Notes: generated by a model not told the origin, from the letters alone. DNA of 64,000 bases from Tahibacter aquaticus (GCF_004363655.1 NZ_SNZH01000012.1:186001-250000), one strand, 5' to 3'. Positions 22,421 to 31,141 are shown, counted from the first letter of the stretch. Made by a program: numbers and translations.

Positions 22421-23220
22421 GGTGAAACCTCGCGAGGTGACGTGTTCGAAGCGAAATCCGGCGGCGCGAGCGGGCTGCCCGCTGCGCTGCCGTTGGAATA
22501 GGGGGCGGTATTGCCGGCCGGTGCCGCGCGCCGGCTGCCGAACTCGACGACCGCATCGGCCGGCGCGCCGGGGACCAGCAGCTCCAGCGCATGCCGGCCG
22601 ATTTCCAGCGCACTGGGCCAATGCGCCCGCGGCTGGCCGGCGTGCACGCCCCAGGCAGGCGTATCCAGCGACAGCAGCTGCACGCGCACGCCGAGCTGGC
22701 GCGCCTCGCAGTGCAGTACCCGCGCCAGCATGCGCAGCGCCGCCTCGGTGACCGAGGAATGGCCATAACCAGCCCAGGGATGTACGCCGCCGGGACCGCC
22801 GATCAGCACGTAGCCGCCGCCGCGGCCGCCCTCGGCCAGCAGCGGCAGCAGATGCCGCGCTGCAGCAAGCTGGGGCGCCAGCGCCGCATCGAACTGGCTG
22901 CAGCTGGCATCGGCGGTCAGGTCGAGCAGGCGCCCGCGCAGCAGGCCGCTGTCGTGCACGGCGATCACGCCACTGAGCGGCCGGCCCAGCCCGCGCAGCG
23001 CCGCAGCGAGTTCGGCGGCGGTGGCTTCGTCGCGCGCCGAACCGGGCAATACAGTCAGCGCAGCATGGGCATGGCGTGCCGCCAGCTTGCGCAAGGCGAC
23101 GGGGTCGGGATCGACCGCAATGACCGGCCAGCGCAGGCCCAGTGCCGCGGCGACCACGCCGTCACCGACCGCACTGGTCGCTTCGAGCACGACGACTGGC
23201 GCCAGCATTGTCCCGATCAT
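22417..23220 (-). CDS. SDR-like protein lacking catalytic residues, first gene of the efflux operon
   Basis: A 267-aa Rossmann-type protein that resembles short-chain dehydrogenases across its length (LSGVIAVHDSGLLRG, then YVLIGGPGGVHPWAGYGHSS, then EAALRMLARVLHCEARQLGVRVQ). The usual glycine motif is altered (EATSAVGDGV), the catalytic Ser position reads Gly, and the YxxxK pair is missing (SVTEAAL replaces the usual SASKAAL). It is probably a pseudoenzyme or binds an unusual ligand. The ATG at 23220 has an upstream GGGAG. Its stop overlaps the adaptor start, tying it to the pump. MexS, next to MexEF-OprN, is a possible functional parallel but belongs to a different reductase family. Confidence 0.75.
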   Translation of the reverse strand: MIGTMLAPVVVLEATSAVGDGVVAAALGLRWPVIAVDPDPVALRKLAARHAHAALTVLPGSARDEATAAELAAALRGLGRPLSGVIAVHDSGLLRGRLLDLTADASCSQFDAALAPQLAAARHLLPLLAEGGRGGGYVLIGGPGGVHPWAGYGHSSVTEAALRMLARVLHCEARQLGVRVQLLSLDTPAWGVHAGQPRAHWPSALEIGRHALELLVPGAPADAVVEFGSRRAAPAGNTAPYSNGSAAGSPLAPPDFASNTSPREVSP

Positions 23221-23718
23221 GGGATTTTTTCTCCCGCGGTCGGGACTATGCCCTGTATCCGCGCCAGCGTTGCGCCCGCATCGGCCAGCGGCGTGAAGCG
23301 GCTGGAAACCGGGCCAGACAGGTCCGCTGCGGTGTGCAGAAAACGTGTCCAAGGCACGGAAAAGCGGGCAGAAAAGCTAATCCCGGCCGGTGCCCGGGAC
23401 GGCCCGGCCGGAAGCGGCAGAAAAGCCGCTAACGACACACGGTGGCGAATGGCGCTAGGCATTGCAGGTCTCGCTGGTTTCGTGGCGAGACAAGTTAATG
23501 GCGTATGCGGCGCTTGATTAGCTGGCAAATCGGGGAATAATTGTCCCCGATGCGGGCCAATGGCTTAGAACCGGCCGGAAACCGGGTTCCGCTGCACAAG
23601 GCCCGTCAACCTGTCCACCCGTCGAAAACCCGAGCGCCTCCTTGATTCGGGCGCGCGGCATACCACCCAGCTAGTTGCGCCTTCCCGGGTTTCCCTAACA
23701 GCGATCGGAATCTCCGCC
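23221..23718. promoter_or_regulatory. Divergent promoter region between the efflux operon and its LysR gene
   Basis: 498 bases without a gene separate the divergent SDR-like and LysR starts, an unusual length for this compact genome. It holds the perfect palindrome at 23530-23550 and a GC-rich body. I cannot place the promoters with certainty. Confidence 0.6.
23530..23550. promoter_or_regulatory. Candidate LysR operator, perfect 21-bp inverted repeat
   Basis: TCGGGGA and TCCCCGA arms separated by ATAATTG. The shape (7-bp arms, 7-base AT-rich centre, overall T-N11-A inside) is that of a LysR-type regulator site. It lies about 170 bases before the LysR start and 310 before the efflux operon. 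There is no following T-run, so a terminator is unlikely. Confidence 0.6.
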
Positions 23719-24765
23719 ATGTCCAGCGATCTCAACGACACCCTGATCTTCGTCAAGGTGGTCGAGCACGGCAGCTTTATCTCCGCCTCCAAATCCCTGC
23801 GCCTGCCCAAGACCACAGTCAGCCGCAAAGTGCAGGAATTGGAAACGCGCCTGGGCGCGCAGCTGCTGCACCGCACCACACGCAAGCTCGGCCTGACCGA
23901 GGCCGGCAACATCTACTTCGAACATTGCCAGCGCATCTCGCGCGAACTGGCCGAGGCCGAAAGCGCCGTCAGCCAGCTGCAGGGCGGCCCGCGCGGCTGG
24001 CTGCGCATCACTGCCCCGTATTCCTTCGGCATCGAGCGCATCGCGCCGCTGCTCGGCGAATTCCATGCTCGTCACCCGGAAGTGCGGGTGGAGATGCTGC
24101 TGACTAACGAAGCGCTAGACATCATCGACAAGGAAATCGACATCGCCCTGCGCGTAGGCCAGCTGCCCGATTCCAACTTCGTGGCGCGCAAGCTGGCCAC
24201 CCTGCGCACGCAGATCTTTGCCAGTGTGGAATATTTGAAAAAGCACGGCGAACCGCTGCACCCCGACGACCTGCAGCACCACCGCGCCCTGGCCATGACC
24301 AAGCAGCGCCGCAACGGCGGCTTCGTCTGGCCGCTGGACGACGGCAACGGCCTGGCCGATTACCGCATCGATCCGGTCTTCGTCGCCAACGATCCCGCCG
24401 GCCTGCGCGGCGCCCTGGTCTGCGGCGAAGGCCTGATGCTGGCCAACGACGTGATGGTCAAGCCCTACGTCGAAGCCGGCTACCTGCGCCGCGTACTGCC
24501 TGCCTGGACCGGCCCCGAATACGAACTCAACGCCGTATTCCCGCGCGGCCGCGTGCAATCGCCCAAGGTGCGTGCCTTCGTCGATTTCCTGGTCGAGCGT
24601 TTCGACTACGACGCCGACTACATGCAGATGCTCTGCCCGGACAAGCGGCGCGAATGCGAACAGGCAAGGCAGGCGCAGCAGACGGCGGCGGCGTCACTGG
24701 CGGAGCTGGCCACGGCGGCGCATAGCTTGCCGGTGGAGGCATCGCAGGAGGCGGAGTTCGTCTGA
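23719..24765 (+). CDS. LysR-family transcriptional regulator, probable efflux-operon regulator
   Basis: A 348-aa LysR protein. The winged helix-turn-helix is at about residues 5-62 (FVKVVEHGSFISASKSLRLP, then TTVSRKVQELETRLGAQLLH). The effector-binding domain follows, with VAHPEVRVE-type strands and DIALRVGQLPDSNFVARKL near residue 142. The C-terminal 30 residues are a low-complexity Ala/Gln/Glu tail beyond the usual LysR end. Divergent placement next to the RND operon suggests it controls that operon in response to a pump-related ligand, like MexT. The ligand is unknown. Confidence 0.9.
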   Translation: MSSDLNDTLIFVKVVEHGSFISASKSLRLPKTTVSRKVQELETRLGAQLLHRTTRKLGLTEAGNIYFEHCQRISRELAEAESAVSQLQGGPRGWLRITAPYSFGIERIAPLLGEFHARHPEVRVEMLLTNEALDIIDKEIDIALRVGQLPDSNFVARKLATLRTQIFASVEYLKKHGEPLHPDDLQHHRALAMTKQRRNGGFVWPLDDGNGLADYRIDPVFVANDPAGLRGALVCGEGLMLANDVMVKPYVEAGYLRRVLPAWTGPEYELNAVFPRGRVQSPKVRAFVDFLVERFDYDADYMQMLCPDKRRECEQARQAQQTAAASLAELATAAHSLPVEASQEAEFV

Positions 24766-24999
24766 GGCGTCCGTTTGCCTGCTTATGGAAATTTGCGTGA
24801 AGCACGGCGAGCGGTAGCGCGCGTCGCTGCAACGGTGCCGTGCAGCACCACAGCAGAGCGCGAAACCGCTCTCGGCGCTTTTAGGCGCGGCGTTGCATTT
24901 ACTTTAGTCCGGCTGGACGGCCGCACGCCGTGCTTCCGGACGCGACGCTGGCGATCTATCTGACGCACGCAGCGGCGCCGCTGGCATAGCCGCAGCCAG
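24766..24999. other. Gene-free stretch downstream of the LysR gene
   Basis: 234 bases between the convergent LysR gene and the accessory patch. A possible imperfect hairpin lies around TCCGG...CCGGA (about 24909-24940), without a clear T-run. No gene is supported. Confidence 0.35.
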
Positions 25000-25291
25000 C
25001 TACTGGCCTTTCTGCCGACTCGGCGAGACATCGCATGAGACTGGGATTTCGTCCCTGATCGGCACACACGTTTCCTTGCCGTCGACGACACAGAGGACCT
25101 CGCGCTCATAGACCTCAATGCAATTCGCAAATCTGGTCCGCTCAATTCTCGACGCACCGACTGTCTCGAAACAACCTTCAAGCCCCGGCATTGCCTCGAT
25201 TGGCCTTCCACACTTACCCATTGCGGTACATCCGGCTATCGCGCAGGAAGAGCAAAGAAGAACACCAAAAATACCTATTTTTCCTGCTCAC
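25000..25291 (-). pseudogene. Small lipoprotein gene with a one-base frameshift in its signal peptide
   Basis: From an ATG at 25221 a 73-aa Cys-rich protein can be read (FANCIEVYEREVLCVVDGKE). That ATG lies after an obvious lipobox: upstream codons in the same frame encode IGIFGVLLCSSCAIAGC but have no start codon. A GTG at 25291, with AGGA 8 bases before it, opens MSRK in another frame and leads into a run of five A (25278-25282). Dropping one A joins the two into a complete lipoprotein signal, MSRKIGIFGVLLCSSCAIAGC with Cys about 21. The function is unknown. Either the run length is wrong in the assembly or the gene is broken. Confidence 0.55.
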
Positions 25292-25375
25292 GCGTAAATT
25301 CCTACCAGCGAACGTCCAGGCCGATTTTTTTCGCGAACCCGTATGCGGGAAATGCATGTCGCGATCATGGTTTCT

Positions 25376-25771
25376 CTACGGGTAATTCTCGCAAACGTCA
25401 CGCTCAGCGGAAAGCAAGACATGAACCTCGCTCAACTTTTCAAGCTCCTTTTGCCTGATGACCTTATGAGCATCGAGCCAACTACAATGGTCGCCGATGA
25501 GCGCTATGAACAGATCCCCTTCGGGTATCGACATTGAGTTCGAATCTGCCGTCCCGGCTTGTAGTGCCTAGCCTGAGAATTCTAGATGACGGCATCGCTC
25601 CCGCACGCTGCCGCAGTTCCTGCACATAAACCGTACCAATCGGCATCGGTTGCCATCCGCAAAACGGGCTTCTCCATCGATAACCAGACTTCTTGCCATA
25701 GCCAGAGCCGAAAACGTCAGCAGCGCGATCAGCCCGCAATTTCTGGCCATAAATCGGCGGCATTGATTCAC
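25376..25771 (-). pseudogene. Secreted carboxypeptidase-regulatory-like protein, two compensating frameshifts
   Basis: Read in pieces: a GTG at 25771 (GGAG 6 bases upstream) gives MNQCRRFMARNCG plus a hydrophobic signal ending SALAMA, then SLVIDGEARFADGN. One extra C at the CC pair 25648-25649 would continue as PMPIGTVYVQELR, then ILRLGTTSRDGRFELNV. A second, opposite one-base change near 25520-25530 (in ACCCGAAGGGG) returns to the first frame: LFIALIGDHCSWLDAHKV and on to a stop at 25376. The repaired protein (about 131 aa) has the G-x-GNP-P-GTV / DG-F pattern of carboxypeptidase-regulatory-like or transthyretin-like domains. Function unknown. Confidence 0.6.
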
Positions 25772-25902
25772 CAAATGCTCCATCGTCCAATAGGTCAACC
25801 GCAACCGAAATGGCGCCTGCTACTCGACGAGGCCCTTTTTATCGACGTTTCCATCGGCAACCCGGGACTGCTCCCGGAGACTGGCGCGATCGACAGTTTC
25901 CT

Positions 25903-26325
25903 CTAGATTCCTGGCATATGAACAAGGCCGTCCACCCAATCCAGCGTCTCGCCCCAGCCGATCAAAGAATCATGATGGTTGCTGCACAACAGGTACCTGG
26001 CATCGTCATCGCAAACATAGAACTCCAGCGGTGAACATTCATTCAAGACTTCCAGCAAGTCGCTCCCGTTGTTGAGCCTCCAGATCGTTCGCGCGCCGGC
26101 AATGAACATCAGGCACGCCGAAGACCCGACAAACTGGGGGATCAATTCCCACCCGTCCCCCCGCTGCATTCCATCAGGCGCATTGGCATCGTTCCATGGA
26201 GCCCAACTGCTCACGTCGACACCCAAGCCTGACCGCAACTTGGCAACGAATGCATTCCGTTGATCTTCGCCAAGCAGTTCGGCTTGGACCCCAGTGGCTT
26301 TCAGAGTTTCTGATATGGCATCCAC
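25903..26325 (-). CDS. Hypothetical small protein, possible immunity-type (DUF6756-like) protein
   Basis: About 140 aa from a GTG at 26325. The frame stays open upstream into the CdiI-like gene but offers no better start, so the exact N-terminus is uncertain. Recognisable features are ARTIWRLNNGSDLLEVLNE, then LEFYVCDDDARYLLCSNHHD and a short GWGE turn. This pattern recalls small cytoplasmic families often met among toxin-immunity genes (DUF6756, by memory, not verified). It lies directly downstream of the CdiI_2-like gene on the same strand and has the same AT-richer composition. Confidence 0.6.
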   Translation of the reverse strand: MDAISETLKATGVQAELLGEDQRNAFVAKLRSGLGVDVSSWAPWNDANAPDGMQRGDGWELIPQFVGSSACLMFIAGARTIWRLNNGSDLLEVLNECSPLEFYVCDDDARYLLCSNHHDSLIGWGETLDWVDGLVHMPGI

Positions 26326-26374
26326 GACGAAACTGCCTTCTGGTGCGATGCTTCTCGGGATTACTCGGAGTTTC

Positions 26375-26713
26375 CTAGCTACGCAGCAAATTATTTCGAC
26401 GGCTCTCGATCGCCCGGCGAAGCAAATTCGCGACATGAGTTAGCCATTCGCCAGCATTAGATCCACTACTAGCTGGCAAGTATTCGCATCCGAGTTTCTC
26501 AAAGAGTCCCTGGGAAATATTCTCCTGGCTCCCTTCATTTTTAAGGTATTCGTCAATCTGCCGCGCTAGTGCCCGCAACTGTTCGTCGGTATGCCTGTCG
26601 TCACTAACGTAAAGAGCCACGACACCATCTGCATCCTCCGCGTCGATGTCCCAATCCTGGTGAAAGTAAGCACCGAAGAACTGACGAAGTTGCGGGTAAT
26701 CGGCTTTGCTCAT
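26375..26713 (-). CDS. CdiI_2-type contact-dependent inhibition immunity protein
   Basis: A 112-aa protein that opens with YPQLRQFFGAYFHQDWDIDA, the hallmark start of the CdiI_2 immunity family that neutralises CdiA C-terminal toxins. The acidic, short, cytoplasmic composition (no signal peptide) and the late CEYLP motif fit. No cdiA, cdiB, RHS or other toxin gene is visible in the window, so this looks like an orphan immunity gene. Base composition is clearly lower in G+C than neighbouring genes, suggesting transfer. Confidence 0.82.
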   Translation of the reverse strand: MSKADYPQLRQFFGAYFHQDWDIDAEDADGVVALYVSDDRHTDEQLRALARQIDEYLKNEGSQENISQGLFEKLGCEYLPASSGSNAGEWLTHVANLLRRAIESRRNNLLRS

Positions 26714-26925
26714 GACGCGGGATATTCCTGATGCCGCCCATCGTAAAAATCATAAAAATTTACGTATTGATCCAAAGCGGTTTCTGACGATAACAGGTGA
26801 GTGGCGTTCGAGAACCGCATTATAAGGAGGAAAAGGCCGCAATTGGTCATGATGGTTAAGGCCGGATGAGGCGCTTCTCTCTCTTCGTTCGATCGAGTTC
26901 TTCGGCAACACTCTTTAGATTAACG
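26714..26925. other. Spacer between the two immunity genes
   Basis: 212 AT-richer bases. On the minus strand a short open stretch (26856-26919) encodes SVAEELDRTKREKRLIRP before a stop, possibly the tail of a lost gene. No start codon precedes it. Confidence 0.35.
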
Positions 26926-27327
26926 CTACTCCAGACTTTCGATCACAGGAATCGTCGGCGACAGAAATGGATCTAGGTTTGCGAAAATCTGCCCCATTTT
27001 TATTGTGGTGACGGTGAACAAGCCCCGACCAGTGGGCAATACAACTCCTTCATCATGCTCATAGAGCAACCCGTATGAACCTGGCAGCAATTCCACGACT
27101 CTCTCAAGCAGCCGCTTTATGCTCGATGCTTCCGAACGCCTTCGATTGGTATAACCATTCAAAACAAGCGTGTAACGGCCATTGTGTAGAACAATCGATC
27201 CTATCGGTTCATTTCCGAGCCACCGTAGCATCTCTTCGCGCAACCTTTCCACGCGCATTTCGAGATTTCCTTCGTCGATTCCGGAGGATGATTCAGCGAG
27301 AGCTAACCAACCATGAAACTCATACAT
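26926..27327 (-). CDS. Imm7-family immunity protein
   Basis: A 133-aa protein starting MYEFHGWLALAESS, the characteristic opening of Imm7 immunity proteins found beside polymorphic toxins. The end, FLSPTIPVIESLE, also fits the family. It has no signal peptide and is likely a cytoplasmic toxin antidote. It is the first gene of the minus-strand patch running through CdiI_2-like and the DUF6756-like gene. Low G+C relative to flanks. Confidence 0.78.
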   Translation of the reverse strand: MYEFHGWLALAESSSGIDEGNLEMRVERLREEMLRWLGNEPIGSIVLHNGRYTLVLNGYTNRRRSEASSIKRLLERVVELLPGSYGLLYEHDEGVVLPTGRGLFTVTTIKMGQIFANLDPFLSPTIPVIESLE

Positions 27328-27723
27328 ATTAACAAATGCATTCTTAACTAATGCAGCGGCGTAGTATCGACAATGTTCGGAAGATTGTATCGAACCAAAT
27401 ACTCGTTTTTTTCTGATTACTTCGGCATCAGGCGGCCCGTTGAAACGAAAATAGGTAATTCATTGCTCACCGCAGCACTGCAACAACTCTCTATCGTTGA
27501 ACCATGGCAAGCATGATCGGAACAAAAAGACGGTGTCGTACCTACCGCGCAGAACGCCTCGGTACGGGTGCAGCTGTACTCGTCATCCACATGGATGCGG
27601 CGACGCCATCGTGTCTTGGCGTCGTCGCACGCAAAGAGATCCGCTACCCCGCTTCGGGTTTACCGCCCCCTACCGCGTATCCATCTCTGTCGCCGTCCCC
27701 TGAAACGGCGCTGGAGTGGCGTC
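27328..27723. promoter_or_regulatory. Divergent intergenic region at the AT/GC boundary
   Basis: 396 bases between the divergent Imm7-like gene and the large secreted protein. Its left third is AT-rich (accessory-patch composition) and the right part is GC-rich. Short open frames here are not protein-like. It should hold promoters for both directions, but none is clear. Confidence 0.45.
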
Positions 27724-30450
27724 ATGAAATTGTTGTTGGCGGCATTTGCCGCCTTGTCGTTGTTGAGTCTCGAAGCCGCGGCGCAAAGCCGCTTTGTCGT
27801 TACCTCGCCCGCCGACAGCGGCCCGGGCTCATTGCGTGAGGCCGTCGTCAACGCCAATGGCAATGCCGATCGCAGCACCATCGATTTCGCCATCGACAGC
27901 ACTGCCTTCGGGCCAGGCCCGTGGACGATACGCCTTGCGTCGAACCTGCCGGCATTCACGGCACCGGTGCTGCTGCGCGGCTACAGCCAGCCCGGTTCGA
28001 CGCAGCCGACCAGTACGGGCAACGGCCGGCCGCTGATCGAGATCGATACCGACGGCGGTGCGACCAGTGCGCTGGTGTTCGTGCGCGGCGCCGAGGCCAG
28101 CGTGGTGACTGGACTTTCGTTCATTGGCGGCAGCGCGCCGAAATCGGCGGCGGCGCTGTTGCTGCTGGCCGACGATGTGCGCGTGTCGTCCAGCTTCATC
28201 GGCGTGCGCGCCGACGGCACGTTGCAGCGCTATGCGAACCAGGCGATCGGTGCGGTCTGCGCCGACCGCGTGGTGATCGGCGGCAGCAGTCCGGCCGATG
28301 GCAACGTCATTGGCGGCGCCGACGGCAACGCGATCCTGCTGACGGGCAGCGGCCATGTGGTACAGCACAACTGGATCGGCATCGACGGCATGGGCGCGGC
28401 ATCGCTGTCCAGCAGCGTGTTCGGCGACGGCCTGCTCAGCGGGCGCATCGGCCTGCTGCTGCAATCCTCATCGCTGCAGAACATCTACCCGCCAGCTGTG
28501 CAGCAGAGCTATTTCGGCCTGCGCGATGCGCTGATCGCCGACAACCGCTTCGGCAGCGTGACCGGCACGGCGATCCATCTGCTGGGCACCAACAATCCCA
28601 CTTCGGGCAATCGCATCGAACGCAATGTGTTTGGCCGCGACCTGTGGCTGGGCAGCAGTGCACATGTGGACACTGCCGTGCGCCTGAGCAACGGCGCCAG
28701 CGACAATCGCATCGGCGACAACATCGTTGCCCGGGTGAATGCCGGGGTGCTGCTGGGCGATGCGCGGCAAACGCCGCCGACCGAGGCCGGCAGTGGCAAC
28801 CGGCTGAGCGGCAATCTGTTCTACGAAGTGGCCTTTCCGCTGGTCGGGCTGGATGCGGCGCATCATTTCGCACCGCTGGCGAATGATCCGGGCGATGCCG
28901 ATTCCGGCCCCAACGGCTTGCAGAACACGCCTGTACTCACGGCCGCCAGCGCTGCCGGCGGCCTCGAAGGCGTGCTCGATGCCGTGCCGGATTCGAACTA
29001 CCGGATCGAGTTCTTTCTTGCCGCTGCCTGTCATGCGTCCGGCGGCGGCGGTGCGGAATTCCTGCTCGGCGCGCTGGATGTCGTCACCGACGGCAGCGGC
29101 CGCGCGGCCATCGCCACGCGCCTGAGCCAGCTGCCGCTGGGCGGCCTACGTGTCGGCGATGTCGTCAGCGCAATTGCCACAGACAGCGCCGGCAATTCTT
29201 CCGAATTCTCCAATTGTGTACGCGTGGAAGCGCCAGTCGCCACGCGCACCGACTGGCCGGTGCTGTCATCGCCGCGCCCGGCCATGGATACGACGCTGAA
29301 GATCGAGGCCCGGGTCGGCGGCAACGGCATGCGCACACCGACGGGCGAGGTCGTGTTCAGCGCGGATACGGCCAGTGGCCGGCGCGAACTCGGCCGCGTC
29401 CGCGTGAATGGCGGCGGCTCTGCCGTGCTGCGCGCGCCGCCGCTGGGCTTCTTCGTCAACGGCGGGCGCTATACGCTGAACGCGGAATACAGTGGCGATG
29501 CGTTCCACGCCCCCAGCGCCGCGGCAACCCAGACGCTGGTGATCTTCCGCCCCGCCATAGCGCTGCGCGACATCGGCCTTTCGGCACCGGTACGGCGCGA
29601 TATCCGCAGCAACAAGCGCGAATTCTTCGATGCCCGTAGCAACAGCTGGAGCCGCCTGAACGCCGATGTCAGCGACAGCTACGTCGATGCCGACCGCTTC
29701 AACCGCGAACGCACCGATCAGGTTCTGCTGCGCGACAGCGGCGGCGCCTATGCCCTGCTTGATGCCAACGGCCGCCGCCAGCCGCTGGCCAGCCGCGAAA
29801 TCGACGCCGGCGCCACGTTGCTGGACCTGCTGCAGATGGACGACGACGTGCGCGCCGACGCGATCGTGCGCGACAGCAACGGCCGCTATCGGCTGGTGCA
29901 TTGCGCATTCGTGCCCGACAGCTGCGAGCGCAGCGAGCGGCTCAGCGTGAATGTCGAGTTCACCTACCTGTTCAGCGGCGACTTCAACGGCGACGGCTTT
30001 GCCGACCTGGCCTGGCGCAATCCGTCGAGCGGCGAGATCGAACTGTGGCTGATGAACGGCACGGCCCGCCCGCTGGGCATAGAACGCGTGCGCCTGGGCC
30101 TGCCCAATGCCGTGCTCAGCGCCGCGGCCGACGTCAACGGCGATGGCTACGAAGACCTGATCTGGATCGACGACAGCAGCAGTTACGTCATCGCCACGCT
30201 GATGGATGCGGGCCGCGCGCGTAACTCGGTACTCAGAATCCTGCCGGGCAAGCACCTGTCGACGCCGGGCTCCACGCATCTGGCGCTGGCCAGCGAAGCG
30301 GATTTCGGCTTCGGCCATGTGTGGATACGCGATGAGGTCAGCGGCGACGTGCAGGCCTGGCGCGATCCGCGCGCCAGCAGCACGCTGCTGAGCTACCGCG
30401 TGCAACCTATTTTTGCCACTACAAAGCTCGCGCTGGAACGCACGCGCTGA
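27724..30450 (+). CDS. Large secreted beta-helix / Ig-like / FG-GAP repeat protein
   Basis: A 908-aa exported protein. A signal peptide covers about residues 1-20 (LLAAFAALSLLSLEAAAQS). Then come FVVTSPADSGPGSLREAV, the start of CSLREA-type exoproteins, and a right-handed parallel beta-helix region (N-R-IG-N repeats) to about residue 400. An Ig-like module (about 510-600, with PTGEVVFSADTASG) follows. The C-terminus has VCBS/FG-GAP blades with calcium-binding loops DFNGDGFADL (about 752) and DVNGDGYEDL (about 803). A surface or extracellular role, perhaps adhesion or polysaccharide binding, is plausible. The ATG at 27724 with GGAG upstream was chosen because it starts the signal peptide. Confidence 0.85.
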   Translation: MKLLLAAFAALSLLSLEAAAQSRFVVTSPADSGPGSLREAVVNANGNADRSTIDFAIDSTAFGPGPWTIRLASNLPAFTAPVLLRGYSQPGSTQPTSTGNGRPLIEIDTDGGATSALVFVRGAEASVVTGLSFIGGSAPKSAAALLLLADDVRVSSSFIGVRADGTLQRYANQAIGAVCADRVVIGGSSPADGNVIGGADGNAILLTGSGHVVQHNWIGIDGMGAASLSSSVFGDGLLSGRIGLLLQSSSLQNIYPPAVQQSYFGLRDALIADNRFGSVTGTAIHLLGTNNPTSGNRIERNVFGRDLWLGSSAHVDTAVRLSNGASDNRIGDNIVARVNAGVLLGDARQTPPTEAGSGNRLSGNLFYEVAFPLVGLDAAHHFAPLANDPGDADSGPNGLQNTPVLTAASAAGGLEGVLDAVPDSNYRIEFFLAAACHASGGGGAEFLLGALDVVTDGSGRAAIATRLSQLPLGGLRVGDVVSAIATDSAGNSSEFSNCVRVEAPVATRTDWPVLSSPRPAMDTTLKIEARVGGNGMRTPTGEVVFSADTASGRRELGRVRVNGGGSAVLRAPPLGFFVNGGRYTLNAEYSGDAFHAPSAAATQTLVIFRPAIALRDIGLSAPVRRDIRSNKREFFDARSNSWSRLNADVSDSYVDADRFNRERTDQVLLRDSGGAYALLDANGRRQPLASREIDAGATLLDLLQMDDDVRADAIVRDSNGRYRLVHCAFVPDSCERSERLSVNVEFTYLFSGDFNGDGFADLAWRNPSSGEIELWLMNGTARPLGIERVRLGLPNAVLSAAADVNGDGYEDLIWIDDSSSYVIATLMDAGRARNSVLRILPGKHLSTPGSTHLALASEADFGFGHVWIRDEVSGDVQAWRDPRASSTLLSYRVQPIFATTKLALERTR

Positions 30451-31141
30451 ACAACACCACTGCAGCAGGAGCGCGCGCCGGCAACGGCAGCGCTCCGGGC
30501 TTCCACGTGCTTGGCTTCAATGCGCCGGGATTCGCCGCGGCGAGGTTTTCGATGCCAGCCACCCGCGCCACCGCCTCGACCGCGAGCCGGCAGACTTCCG
30601 CGGCCGGCAGGCGCGCGTCGATGCTCAAGGCCCCCGGTGGCGGCGGTTCCATGCGCGCCAGCACTTCGCCGACGATGTCGGGATGGCGGTCGCGGGCCAG
30701 ATGGCGGTTCTCGGCCACGTCGCGGGCGATGCGTTCGCGCGCCAGCGCCGAGGGACAATCCAGGAACAGCACGACCGGCGCATGACCGTACTGGCGCACC
30801 ACCTGGTCGACTCGCGCCAGGTCGGCCCGGCGCGAGAAGGTACAGCCATCGATGACGCTGGATTCGCCCAGCATGCAGTTCACTTCCAGCGCCAGCAGCA
30901 CGCCGCGGAACGATGCGCGCTTTTCCACGAAGCTATAACTGCAGCGCGGGAACATAGCGTGGCGTATGGCGTCGCGGTCGACCCGGCGATAGTCGAGCTG
31001 GTCGGCCAGGGCGCGGGCGACCAGGCTTTTGCCGGCCCCGGGCAGCCCCATCAGCGCAACGACGACGGGTTTGCCCCGGCGCTGTGGCGCGAGCGTGGGG
31101 CCATGGCGATTCAAGGGGACAGGAGTGGGCGCCGTGTTCAT
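30419..31141 (-). CDS. P-loop kinase (AAA_33-type)
   Basis: A 240-aa cytoplasmic nucleotide-binding protein with Walker A GLPGAGKS (residues 32-39) after PVVVALM, and a second strand VVLFLDCP with the RERIARD lid, the pattern of AAA_33/zeta-like small kinases that phosphorylate a small molecule or nucleotide. Substrate unknown. The ATG at 31141 (MNTAPTP) is preferred over one 17 codons upstream. Its 3' end overlaps the convergent beta-helix gene by 32 bases. It is divergent from the Ser/Thr kinase gene. Confidence 0.78.
   Translation of the reverse strand: MNTAPTPVPLNRHGPTLAPQRRGKPVVVALMGLPGAGKSLVARALADQLDYRRVDRDAIRHAMFPRCSYSFVEKRASFRGVLLALEVNCMLGESSVIDGCTFSRRADLARVDQVVRQYGHAPVVLFLDCPSALARERIARDVAENRHLARDRHPDIVGEVLARMEPPPPGALSIDARLPAAEVCRLAVEAVARVAGIENLAAANPGALKPSTWKPGALPLPARAPAAVVLFSACVPARAL

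Noticed and set aside
25343-25537. 64-residue plus-strand frame
   Set aside because: It is opposite the frameshifted secreted-protein gene, has no good RBS and is not protein-like.
26856-26919. Short minus-strand stretch SVAEELDRTKREKRLIRP
   Set aside because: Looks like a gene tail but has no start codon; too short to call.
27497-27703. Small plus-strand frame ahead of the beta-helix protein
   Set aside because: Low-complexity Arg/His composition and no RBS; likely intergenic.
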